Origin: Clavulina sp. PMI_390
Taxonomy: Eukaryota > Basidiomycota > Agaricomycetes > Cantharellales > Hydnaceae
DNA: 14,892 bases
Reading direction: 5' to 3'
Assembly: GCA_015039315.1 (NCBI GenBank)
Contig: WIDE01000265.1
Location: 1 to 14,892 of the forward strand
A program made the translations under genes and the position numbers. Below the pieces are notes generated by a model that did no database searches, had not been told where the DNA came from, and saw nothing but the letters and a program-made list of their open reading frames with translations. Positions within the stretch are counted from its first letter, which is position 1. Each line of letters starts with the position of its first letter. Shown in pieces: positions 1 through 9,384 of this stretch.

Positions 1-245
1 CTGAACATCAGATCCCCAATCTGGAAATGGCATCTGAGTCTTGAACATGGTATCTGAACCTCAGATCCCCAAAGAGGAAGTGGGATCTGAACATTGGAAA
101 AGGTCATCTGAATGTCAGATCTGCAGTGTGGAAACAGGATCTGAACATTGGAATAGGCCATATGAACCTCAGATCCCCAATATGGAAATGGGATCTGAGA
201 ATTGAACATGGTATCTGAGTCTCAGATCTGCAGTGACAAACCCTC
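1..245. repeat. 54-bp degenerate tandem repeat
   Basis: Units begin near 1, 54, 108, 162 and 215, giving a period of 53-54 bp and about four and a half copies; the array probably continues past the left edge. Each unit starts with a CTGAAC-type core followed by TCAGATC, and carries a second CTGA core about 34 bp later. Units 1, 2 and 4 continue as CAGATCCCCAA, units 3 and 5 as CAGATCTGCAGTG, so there are two subfamilies. The cores resemble the palindromic decamer found further right. No open reading frame of note spans it. Confidence 0.75.
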
Positions 246-553
246 ATCTGAGTATCTGAAAGGAGTCATTTGAGTCTCAACACTCAAAGCCATAAATTTT
301 CACATAGGACACGAATCTGAACATTCAGATGACAACCGGGCATATGCCTATGTAAATACTCAGATTCTCCCTCCCTTCTGCCTGCAATTTAATGTGAATG
401 GGCTGCCACAACCCACATTTTGGCATACACTGGACGCCAACAATCACATACAACAGAGAGATTTGTATATACCATTGATATAAATACATAGATCCATCAC
501 AGTGGTCTGGGACTAATTTTCCAGTAGTCATTATGAGCGCTCATTGAAGCATT

Positions 554-588
554 TGTGAATGTTCATACATTCCCCATGAACATTCACA
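554..588. repeat. perfect 13-bp inverted repeat (hairpin)
   Basis: TGTGAATGTTCAT at 554-566 is followed after 9 nt by its exact reverse complement at 576-588. Each arm itself contains a copy of the palindromic decamer (TGAATGTTCA, TGAACATTCA), so it is a palindrome nested in an inverted repeat. No U-run follows that would suggest a terminator. Confidence 0.8.
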
Positions 589-1079
589 GATTCTCTTCAC
601 AGAAATATATTCAACTACATTCTCAGAACACCCTGGAGGAGTACATCAATCTTTCCATGAGTGCACATAAAAGCCCCCACAGTCATTAATGAAAATCCCT
701 GTGAGCGTTCACGGAAAACCCTATGAGCGCTCAGGAAAATCATCTGAATGTTCAGTGCAAATCATCTGAGCGCTCAGGGCAAATCCTCTGAGTGCTCAAG
801 GAAGGATTTTTGAGCGTTCATGATACATTTTTTTCTCTATTTTGATAGAATTTCTCCCGTTTTCTCTAAGGATAATTACTTCCTTTGGTCTTTCCTCTAC
901 ATCATTGAAGCGGAATTTTTTTATTTTCTTTTTTGGCTATGTATGAGCGCTCAGAGCAGCTTTTTGGAGTGTTCACAGATATCTTTTATTACAGCCTGGA
1001 TTTACATGTGTTAGAATATCATTTCTGCCACTAATTCTAGGCGTATGTACATGGTCTAAACCATTCCCAAAGCTATTCC

Positions 1080-1096
1080 AAAAAAAAAAAAAAAAA
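1080..1096. repeat. A17 homopolymer run
   Basis: Seventeen consecutive A residues lie just before a decamer palindrome with longer arms (1101-1116, GTCTGAGTGTTCAGAC). It could be the fossil tail of a retroposed sequence on the plus strand, but no target duplication was found, so this stays a simple homopolymer. Confidence 0.7.
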
Positions 1097-1149
1097 GTCG
1101 GTCTGAGTGTTCAGACAAACTGTACCCTCTCAATATACCAAAACAAGGC

Positions 1150-1202
1150 CAAAATGACACCCTTTTGCGGTCATTTTGTACCAGTATGTTATCCCCCCCC
1201 CC
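1150..1202. repeat. 9-bp inverted repeat followed by C10 run
   Basis: CAAAATGAC (1150-1158) pairs with GTCATTTTG (1170-1178) across an 11-nt loop. Ten consecutive C residues follow at 1193-1202. No coding signal overlaps. Function unknown; it may be one end of an old element. Confidence 0.5.
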
Positions 1203-1396
1203 TCAGACGGGATTTTGGCACCCCATATAGCATCAATGGCATTTATCCTCAGCTATATTCATCACAGCATGTTACTATGTGCTTGTTACACCACCCATTG
1301 CATTCTGAGTTCTGAACATTCAGACCATCTGTAGATACTTAACTACAAGAATGTTCATATTCTACATGATACTTTGCTTGTGCTCTATGTGCATGG

Positions 1397-1660
1397 GTGA
1401 AACAATTTACTACCTTGGATTCAGGCTTTGTTTTTAGACCATACTGGTTATTCAAAGTTACTGAGCATGATGCTCAGAACTCCTCCAAATGGCAGTGGTT
1501 TATCTGTCCAGATTATCTGATGTTCGCTCGACTTTTTGCACCAAGGGATGAAAGTCAGCTTGAAAACATTGTTGGAGCTGACGGCAGCCATAATCCAGAG
1601 CAGAGAAGTATGGACAACAATGGGCTTATCAGAGCAATAAGAATGTTAAGTGCATTCTAG
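1397..1660 (+). other. 87-codon open frame, probably not a gene
   Basis: A stop-free stretch opens at a GTG (no ATG at its start) and contains an aromatic-rich segment (KWQWFICPDYLMFARLF). I do not recognise a family. It is the only open frame here whose composition is not plainly low-complexity, so it may be a fragment of a decayed gene or element. No splice-linked partner exon was found on either side. Confidence 0.15.
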
Positions 1661-2648
1661 CACTACATATGCGGTATGGAAATCACATGGCAGGGCATTT
1701 ACATCAGGTATGAAAGGTACAAAGAGACCCATGCATGCTAACACTGATGAACTGCAATTCACATACTGAATCTTTAGGATGGCTCCACAAAGTCTCATAT
1801 GATGGGGCTGATGAGAACATGCTCACTATAACATGTGAAAAAACTCATCTGTAGCAAGATCACTAAAACTACTTGAAACAGTGTCAGCGGGAAAATCCTT
1901 GCACCTGTACCTACACTAGACTAGACGTAATGTACCGCCATATAATCAAAGATGACATATTGATTAATATTTCCATTTCTTCCTTTTGTACTAAGCGCAG
2001 GGAACAAAACCCGGCGTACTTTTCCTCATCTACAATTCAGGCACTTGCCCGCTACCAAAGCAAAGGCAGTCCTAATCCTGGTGTGAACCATTCCATGTAA
2101 TGTTCACATGAGTCATTAAGAGCGGATTGTTTCAGGGCCTCGGGTGCAGTGTGATTCTATTGTTTGCAAATCATTCCCATAATCTCCTGGAAAATCACAT
2201 TTCATTTCATAGTTCGTGTCCGTTTCATCTTTATTTGCCGACACCTTATGTTTGGCACTATTGGCCTACCTACCCAACACCTTTTTTGTGTTTTCTCCTC
2301 CATTTCTTTCATTATTTCTACACGGAGAATTGCGACCATCTCGTATGATACGTTCGCATATGATTCCGTAATCAGACCTGGAAATTTCCAGAATGTGGAG
2401 ATCCTTATTTTTACACCCTCTTCTCCCTGGGTATACCTTTCCTTCATATATTGGTTCTTCTAGCCATTCCCCTTTCGTCGATACATATCCATTCGCATTA
2501 CGCTTGCGTGTCGGATATTACTCTTGTTCCATTACTTCAAGATCCAGTCCATGTGTGCCACATGGAGCTAGGATCTCATTTTCCTTTCCTAAATCGATCC
2601 CCTACTACCAAGATCCGTACTCGTAGTATAAATACGACCTGTATGTAG
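1661..2648. other. gene-free AT-rich stretch
   Basis: Nothing convincing is seen. The 2200-2640 part is pyrimidine-rich on the plus strand, which gives several overlapping short Ser/Phe/His-rich open frames on both strands; these are composition artefacts. No splice-linked exon chain, tRNA or repeat pair was found. Confidence 0.5.
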
Positions 2649-3101
2649 TTAGAAATCGGTGTGCAGACAGTACCAGCCTATTCCCCCTGTGTGCACCCAA
2701 GTGTCCAACTTGAATTCATCTATTCCCCCAAGCATCTGTATATCACTGCTGAGAGGAATACCTCTGCATTGACTAGAAAGAAGATTCTCCTGTAGGCTAA
2801 TAGCTGAGAAAATTATCCACCTGTGTGTCAACCTCAGATTAGCATCTAGCGCAGCAATACACTCTCCACAGACAAACACAGCTGGTTGAGTTGGACTCCC
2901 ACTGGACTCCAACTGAAGTCCCACACTCTGCTGGACTCTGTTGGATTCCAATGGACTCTGCTGGACTTCAAGGGAGTGTAAACATGATGTCCAAATATGG
3001 TCTATAGTTTTAGCAGGGAAAGCCAGATCTATGGTCCAAACACAGGATGTACATACCATAGCAAGTAGAACATTGCCCAATTTTTGCCCTCTGTATACCA
3101 A
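2649..3101 (-). other. 150-codon open frame across a repeat, doubtful
   Basis: This is the longest open frame in the left third of the window, but it has no recognisable domain. Its middle is encoded by the degenerate TGGACTCC repeat (2892-2972), which yields Gln/Ser/Leu-rich peptide (LEVQQSPLES and similar), and codon use shows no coding bias. A chance frame through repeat sequence is the best reading. Confidence 0.15.
2892..2972 (+). repeat. degenerate TGGACTCC repeat, patch 1
   Basis: The core TGGACTCC and close variants (TGGACTCT, TGGATTCC, TGGACTTC) recur at roughly 10-18 bp spacing. Many copies carry an upstream CA, CT or GT, making CTGGACTCCA-like near-palindromes. The same family reappears at 4313-4388, about 1.4 kb away. 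Confidence 0.65.
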
Positions 3102-3637
3102 GCAGCTTATTAGCGCAGCTTCTTATAGGATAGTATATATATAAATTAATTTCCGATTACAGCCAAACAGTAGCCTTGATGAAGCGTTAGTAGGTGGCTC
3201 TGATGTGTATTAAGTTTGATGTGCAAGTACCTCATGCAGGCTGAGCATTGCAATTCCCTCTCCGCTTCAAGCATGCACAATATTAGTTGATTTTAGTCTT
3301 TACCGCTATTCAATTGCTTAGATTGTTCATATATTTAGAGATGAGACCAGACCCGTGATGTGATTCAATTTATTTTTGTTGGTCACTCAGTTGTATGAGT
3401 AGTGATGAAGCTGCTGTCTGAGCCTCTCTAAAATGGATCATTTGTTGCTGGTCAGCAGTCTGCATCCTTTCTTGGGTGGGGTGGTCAAGTGTGGCTCCCC
3501 ATCAGGGAGATCGGAGGGAAGCGGCTCAGGCGGAGGATTATTCTGTTTCTGAGTTGTAGGGGGCATAATGGAGTGTAAGTATTGGACAGTCTCGATGTGC
3601 CCATCTCTTGAGGTTGCTGGGTCAGTGCAATAGCATA
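3102..3637. other. gene-free stretch
   Basis: No open frame, RNA gene or clear repeat is visible. A TATA-rich run (around 3130-3147) is present but no gene follows it on either strand. Confidence 0.5.
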
Positions 3638-4223
3638 CACTAAGGATACTGGAACCGACTTATTTATCCGGATCAGAACCGGATATTCTAGTCGGATTTG
3701 AGTTGTTCTTGGAGTATCAGAATATCTGGAAATTTCCGGATATTTGGCTGTTTATCCAGAAATTCCCAGATACTTTTCCAGATATTTTATCCGGATTGTG
3801 AAGGCTGAGAATCCCAAAAATATCATTATGGGTAAGGATTGAACCCTCCACCACACCTCATCTCTGCGGATATTTATGAACATAGACAGCACTACCACTC
3901 AGACACATGACACACATTGGGGAAAGTGACTGCAACCATGTATATACTCCTCTTTGAAATTGGTTTCTTGTACCTTTCCATATACATACAGCCTAATATT
4001 CTAGGACTGAATCGAACTATAGGGGTCAAATATACCTATTTCTTTGGTTTGGTTGACTTATCTTGAAATTTCGAAAATTCCGGATAAAATATCCAGAGCC
4101 AAAGGACTTAGCAAAATCCAAGCTTGACCATCTGGATGTTTTGTCGTACCCGGATGAAATATCTTGATATCTGGATAAAATATCTGGATCCGGATAAATA
4201 AGGTGGGTTTAGTTCCCCTAGTG
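3638..4223. mobile_element. non-autonomous TIR element (MITE-like), TA-flanked
   Basis: The left end (3638-3674) and the reverse complement of the right end (4187-4223) align without gaps over 37 bp at 29 identical positions. Both start CACTA, and the inner 16 bp, CTTATTTATCCGGATC, are identical. TA lies immediately outside both ends (3636-3637 and 4224-4225), consistent with a TA target duplication. Subterminal regions are rich in ATCCGGAT and in TATCTGGATA/TTCCGGATA variants, in mirrored order, as expected of transposase-binding sites. There is no transposase frame, so it is non-autonomous. TA duplication suggests Tc1/mariner/pogo; the CACTA tip would suit CMC/EnSpm, so the superfamily is open. 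Confidence 0.7.
3836..3905 (-). ncRNA. tRNA-like Pol III promoter (A and B box), SINE-like
   Basis: Reading the minus strand from 3905, TGTCTGAGTGGTAGTGC closely matches a tRNA A box and D arm. About 45 bases later GGTTCAATCC (3845-3836) matches the B box and T loop. The T stem pairs only weakly and no matching acceptor stem is seen, so this is not a working tRNA. It is best read as a tRNA-derived or SINE-like internal Pol III promoter lying inside the TIR element. Confidence 0.5.
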
Positions 4224-6367
4224 TATACACAAGACAGAAAGTTATCTTGATCAATCGAGCAAAAAATTGTATGGCATTGCATGAGAAATAAGTGAACTAA
4301 ATAGGGTCCAACCGGACTCCAGTGGACTCCATTGGACTCCAGTTGGACTTAGCCAGAGTCCAGCAAAATCCAGCTGGACCAAGCTGGATTCACCTGTGGA
4401 TGGTGTACAGCTCATCTAGTGCCTTGCAAGCTATCATCAGTCAGTATCCCACCCATCCATTCATCTGACACTTGTAAAACCCCCTCCTATCAGATGTTTT
4501 ATAAACCATTTATATTCTTCTATATACCCCTATCCGAACCACATTAATTGTATATACATATATCTCGTCCTTTGCAACCCTGTGGGTCGGGGAGATTTTC
4601 TCTACCTAAGCAATTTTCTTCTCAACAACAGCTTTTCTTACTATGAGAAAGTCAACGGCTTGCAATGATTGGGGTCAAGAGCTTCATATTCTGTATTGCG
4701 CTCAAATTAAGGTAATAGACAACCTTTTTGGGCGTGTGCTATATTGAGGGTTTGAGAATCAGCAGGGTCGAGTGAAAGATCCTGTTTGTAATGTATCGCA
4801 TGTGGCCTACAATAGTCTCTTCTATGGCGATTTAGTATCGTAGCATTGCAAGATCTTTGCATGACTGACCTGTAATACCATGTGTCAAAAATGAAATAAG
4901 AAAATGACTAAGGGAGGGGTGGAGAAAGTGCATGTGCTATCATCAGGGGATTGGGACATCGTGATGCAATAGCCTGATGAGTCAAAGAAATAGAATTATC
5001 CAGCTGTCATTGAGAAATAGACCCCAAGAGGCTGTTCAGAGCATATCTGAGTGAATGAATGGATTTGCAGATCAAGGAGTGCTTGAAGGCGGGGTCCATT
5101 GGGAACAGCTATCATTGCATTGCATGATAAGACGGGCTTTATTCATAGCGGGAGTATGTCCATTCCAGTCTCTCATGATCCAGTAGTTCAGTCAAATCAA
5201 GTTATGCCCATTGTTCAGTTCAAGTGGAGGGGTTCACAAATGAATGATAGATCAGATTGAGTAAAACAGAGAGTGAGGATATCTACATCATGCTAAGAGA
5301 GTGGCTACCATATGGAGGTAGGTAATCATTAGACACCAAAAGAGTCATTAGCAAGATGCTTACACCGATCCAGCCGCCTTGCTCTAGTAATCTAGCCAAC
5401 TGCCCCCCTTGGGGCTCTGCCAAAGTCCTGACAATGGTCTATTGCAATGAGAGAATAAGTTGCAATAAGTGTAACAGGGAAAGATAAGCTAGAAAATTTG
5501 CAAGATCACACCGGAAGTAGGAAGACAATGAAAGGATTGTGGGGAATACAACATGATATGTACACATCCAATGCCTCATGCACAACAGACTCCACAGCTC
5601 CATCCACTGGTAAGAGCCGCCGTAGCTGCAGGAAAAGAAAACACAGTGTAGAGAGGAAACAATCAGACGCCTAGATATGACCAATGTAGTAGCAAGACAA
5701 TCAGTGCGATTGGCAAAGCAAAAGTTGGTGACAATAGCAGTCCATCCATTCATTGAAGACCAAAGCGGGCTGCAGCTGTCCGTGCCATTGGATGGCTTTT
5801 GCACTGTCAGAGGGAGTGTGCAAGGTATAGACAGACGGAAAAGGGGCAATAGGCACATGTGACCACTTAAGCATGGGAATTAGACCCACAGGCCAATCAA
5901 ATCACTGCCCGCAGGACAAACCTTCCCAGTTTTATAATATTAGACACAGTACTTAGGCTAAATGCACAAAATATTAGAAGCCAGTATCTGAGACTATTTC
6001 TACAACTGCATAGCTGCAACAGCATCTGCAAAGATTGGCCATTCTCATGAATTGACTTATGGAGCATCTAGTGTTGGGCTATTTTTCTGATAGTCCCCTT
6101 TTGGTAGTTTCATCAATACACCAATGCTTACAAATTAATTGACACTTGGATATGGAGTTCAGATAGTGCCTTGGAATGAGAACAGGCCCATTATTTCAAG
6201 ACATGGAGTTGTTTCCAGAAGTAACAATGAGAAAAAGTTCATATAGGCAACATTGTAGTGCTCTGGAAATCACCAGATCCCACTGGGAATGTCCAAATAA
6301 CCTCTGGAGAACAAATGTACACACTGCTCATTGAGACCCAGCAAGGCAAGGCAAATTCACAGGATAT
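4224..6367. other. gene-free AT-rich spacer downstream of the NLR
   Basis: Apart from the TGGACTCC patch at its left end, no gene is seen. A 139-codon minus-strand frame at 5439-5858 is Leu/Ser/Cys-rich with no domain and is judged accidental. The part nearest 6367 should hold the 3' UTR and polyadenylation site of the NACHT-TPR gene; no unambiguous AATAAA on the minus strand was noticed. Confidence 0.5.
4313..4388 (+). repeat. degenerate TGGACTCC repeat, patch 2
   Basis: Tandem GGACTCC cores at about 10-bp spacing (CGGACTCCAG, TGGACTCCAT, TGGACTCCAG) grade into inverted forms (AGAGTCCAGC) and further diverged copies (CCAGCTGGACC). It starts about 90 bp right of the TIR element. It matches the patch at 2892-2972 in core and spacing, so the two are members of one dispersed family. 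Confidence 0.65.
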
Positions 6368-9326
6368 TCAGTGAGCTGGGGTAAAAGCAGCAGGTCTGAT
6401 CCTTGCAAGGTCACAGCGGATACTAATAGACTCCTGGATCGTACTGAGTGCCTCCTCTTTGCGCCCAAGGTCAGAGAACCTGGCTGACAGGCTATTCAAG
6501 GAGCTGGCAAGATCAAAGTTGAAAGCAGCAGGCCTGGCCCTTGCAAGGTCACGACGCATACTAACAGACTCCTGGATCGTACTGAGTGCCTCCTCTTTGC
6601 GCCCAAGAGCAGAGAGCCTGGCTGACAGGCTATGCAAGGAGTTGGCAAGATCAGGGTTGAAAACAGCAGGCCTGGCCTTTGCAAGGTCATGAAAGATACT
6701 AACAGACTCCTGGATGACACTGAGTGCCTCCTCTTTGCGCCCAAGAGCAGAGAGGTTAATTGACAGGCTGTTCAAGGAGTTGGCAAGATCAGGGTTGAAA
6801 ACAGCAGGCCTGGCCCTTGCAAGGTCATGATAGATACTAACAGACTCCTGGATGACACTGAGTGCCTCCTCTTTGTGCCCAAAATCAGAGAGGTCAACTG
6901 ACAGGTTATTCAAGGAGCTGGCAAGAGCAGGGTTGAAAGCAGCAGGCCTGGCTCTTGCAAGGTCACAATAGATACTAACAGCCTCCTGGATGGTACTGAG
7001 TGCCTCCTCTTTGCGCCCAAGGTCAGAGAGGTTAATTGACAGGTTATTCAAGGAGCTGGCAAGATCAGGGTTGAAAGCAGCAGGCCTGACCCTTGCAAGG
7101 TCATGATAGATACTAACAGACTCCTGGATGACACTGAGTGCCTCCTCTTTGCGCCCAAGAGCAGAGAGGTTAATTGACAGGCTATTCAAGGAGCTGGCAA
7201 GATCAGGGTTGAAAGCAGCAGGCCTGGCTCTTGCAAGGTCACAATAGATACTAACAGCCTCCTGGATGACACTGAGCGCCTCCTCTCTGTGCCCAAGATC
7301 AGAGAGTCTGGCTGACAGATTATGCAAAGAGATTGCAAGATTTTTGGTTGGGTCCACTTGAATCTGGGCAACTAATTGCCTTTGTATATCCACCTGGAGT
7401 TGGGATGCTGTCAATGCTTCTTCCAGCCACCCCATGTATTGCATGCGCTTATCCAGATAATGTAGGCCAGAAGAAAGCTTGTCCAAGTCTGTGTTAGCAG
7501 AAATGCTAATGTGGACGTTTGGATGTGACTAGAGTTGAGGACTCAATGGTGAGATTGCATGTAAAGACAAGCAGATGCAGGCTGAACACACCTTGAGCCA
7601 TGCCTGCAAAGTCTCAATCCCATGAAAATATCCTTGAGAGGCACACAGCTGCATCCACAGGACCAGATGTGTTTGCAGAAAATGTTTCAGGGCATCAACG
7701 AGTCCTGCCTCTGGCTCTGTAACCATTAAGAGATGGGCCATCCAGTAGTTGCATGCATATCTTAGGGCCTCTGAAACAATGCTGTCATCTGCAGAGAGAA
7801 TGCCCCCATCTTCATCAGTATCAGGGAAAAGCCTTGCAAGCATATCAGCATGCTGAGGCAATTCATTGTTGACAACAAGTAAGCATTGCAAGGCAAGGTG
7901 CTGGCTGGACTTGACCTCATTGACAAGATATTTCCTCTGGTCATGAGGGATGTTTTGTAGGTTTTGTTGTGTTGCAAAGGCTCGGAAAGACTCATGTAAT
8001 ATCTCAACTTGTGCACTGGGCAAAGAGGTAGATAGAAAGCCTGGAGAACCAAGAAGAATCGAAGCAATGGGTCCCAGAACTATTTCCACAGGTACGCCCC
8101 CCAGCAGGTCACCCAGGAGGCATTCAATTGCACAGGCTGAGAGGGGTGTTTTCAGTGCAAAAATGGTCCCCAGAACCAGGTGGTAGTTGGCTGAGAAATC
8201 CTCTTCATCCCAGCAACCATCAAGGATCCTTCTGTACAAGATGTTCATGTCTGATGCTGCGCCATTGCTGCTGAGCAGACGTTCCAGCTTCCAGGTAGGT
8301 TTAGAGCTGCTTTGAACAGCTTTGCAAACAACATCTAGCCAGATGAACAGTCCACTAGCTTTGGAAATCAATTTTTCCTCCAGCTCAGGAGCTGGCCACA
8401 ATCCCAACCCATGCTGCTGTGCAATAGAGTGAAGCATTGATCTTGCTACAACACGAATGTCATGCTGACTTTCTGCATCATTGTGATCAATATTCCGCAT
8501 CATAATATGGCCCGTTTTGATGTATTTCAACCTGTGAATGATATCTGGCTCTGGGCGGGAGGTGATAATGACATGACAGGAAGGTGGAAGTTTAGAGAAG
8601 TTCTCTACAAGGATATTGATAAGTTGATCACGGTCAGGTTGACAGATCTCATCAAGGGCATCCAGAACTATTGCAATAGGATAAGGGGTAGAGGAGGCAA
8701 ATTCACAAAGTGGACCCTCAACAAGTTTACAGAACTGATCAGTGAAGGAGGCTGAAGATGCCAAGGTAGGTTGCAGTTCCAGAGCATCAGCAATACTTGC
8801 TGCCAGCTTTGGATCTAGTGTGCTGAGAGTGGAAGCAATGGTGCTAAACAGCAGCCTTATTGTTCTTCTATCCTCAGATTGCACACTGAAGTTGAAACAA
8901 GCACCAAGCCTTGGGTGACCCCAGTCAAGGTGATCAAACTGTTGTGCAATGCTCTGAGCAATTGCTGTCTTGCCACAACCAGCAACACCAGTGAGGATCA
9001 ACACACGTGTTGGTGATGAGGGATCAATGTGGGATGCAAATGCAGTCAGCTCATCCAGGAGCTCCAATCGGGTACTCTTGTGGCAAGCCTTCTTGGAATC
9101 CAATGATGATTGATCAGCACAGCGGAGCTTTTGGATCCTCAAATCTACTTTGGATTTTTGTTGCTCTTGATGGACATTCAGTATAACAGCATGAGGTGAG
9201 CGCATGAAGAGTGATTATACCTTGACTGCCCTTTGAGGTCGGTTCTGGGTTGCTGCAAGTGTGGATGGAAGGAAGGTGAAGTTCACCTGATGGGAAATGT
9301 TGCTTAACTGGCCCAAGACGCCACAT
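6368..9326 (-). CDS. NACHT-TPR NLR-like receptor (STAND NTPase)
   Basis: Proposed exons are 9326-9221, 9165-7592 and 7528-6368, giving 946 residues. Introns are 55 bp (GTATAA...AAG) and 63 bp (GTGTGT...CTCTAG); reading phase is kept at both. Walker A is GVAGCGKTA at about residue 95, Walker B is IAIVLDALDEI at about 199 and a sensor-like TSRPEP follows at about 237, the usual fungal NACHT pattern. Residues ~240-560 are a helical linker region. From residue 629 to the end there are seven 46-residue TPR units (EEALS-IQE-VS---DLA--RPA-F core, kinesin-light-chain type), the last cut short. By family knowledge this is a cytosolic sensor that binds ligand through TPRs and oligomerises on nucleotide exchange; target unknown. 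The start at 9326 is the first ATG in frame, but the exon may instead be internal to a fusion with the kinase upstream. The first intron's AAG acceptor is unusual. Strongly supported as a gene; its N-terminus is uncertain. Confidence 0.9.
6371..7324 (-). repeat. 138-bp tandem repeat encoding TPR units
   Basis: Seven in-frame units of 138 bp (46 codons), the last shortened to 42 codons. The landmark GTGCCTCCTCTTTGCGCCC (plus strand) recurs exactly at 6448, 6586, 6724, 7000 and 7138, with one- to few-base variants at 6862 and 7276. No unit has gained or lost bases, so length is under selection or homogenised by recombination. Protein differences gather at unit positions 5-6 (AR, IN, VD), 9, 12-13 and 26-28. 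Confidence 0.9.
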
Positions 9327-9384
9327 ATTCAGTGGGGTAAGGAGGAAAAAAAATCAATTATGTAACATAGTCATTGGTTTGGCA

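Larger units (their letters stand above)
318..1322. repeat. cluster of palindromic decamer TGARYRYTCA
   Basis: Copies of a self-complementary 10-mer fitting TGARYRYTCA lie at 318-327 (TGAACATTCA), 534-543 (TGAGCGCTCA), 702-711 (TGAGCGTTCA), 724-733, 745-754 (TGAATGTTCA), 767-776, 789-798 (TGAGTGCTCA), 811-820, 944-953, 1104-1113 and 1313-1322. Further copies form the arms of a hairpin at 554-588. Between 702 and 820 they recur about every 21-22 bp, separated by A-rich spacers such as GGAAAA and GCAAATC. The pattern is non-coding and short ORFs across it look accidental. Confidence 0.8.

Noticed and set aside
1..1322. CRISPR array
   Set aside because: Repeats are short, variable palindromes with similar spacers, in a eukaryotic sequence; no cas gene.
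3836..3905. A functional tRNA gene
   Set aside because: A and B boxes fit but the T stem pairs weakly and no acceptor stem could be formed.
4403..4628. Possible solo LTR (TGTACAG...CAACA)
   Set aside because: Starts TG and ends CA, with a TATA-like region, but no matching flanking duplication and no second LTR.
4949..5000. C/D-box snoRNA candidate (GTGATG...CTGATGA)
   Set aside because: Box-like strings occur but spacing and terminal stem do not fit.
5439..5858. 139-codon minus-strand open frame
   Set aside because: Leu/Ser/Cys-rich with no domain, no codon bias and a competing overlapping frame; looks like chance.
6459..6744. Open frames in other phases across the TPR array
   Set aside because: They arise because the 138-bp repeat is open in several frames; the TPR frame explains the sequence.
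7950..8755. Plus-strand frames opposite the NACHT domain
   Set aside because: Antisense shadows of a well-supported coding exon.
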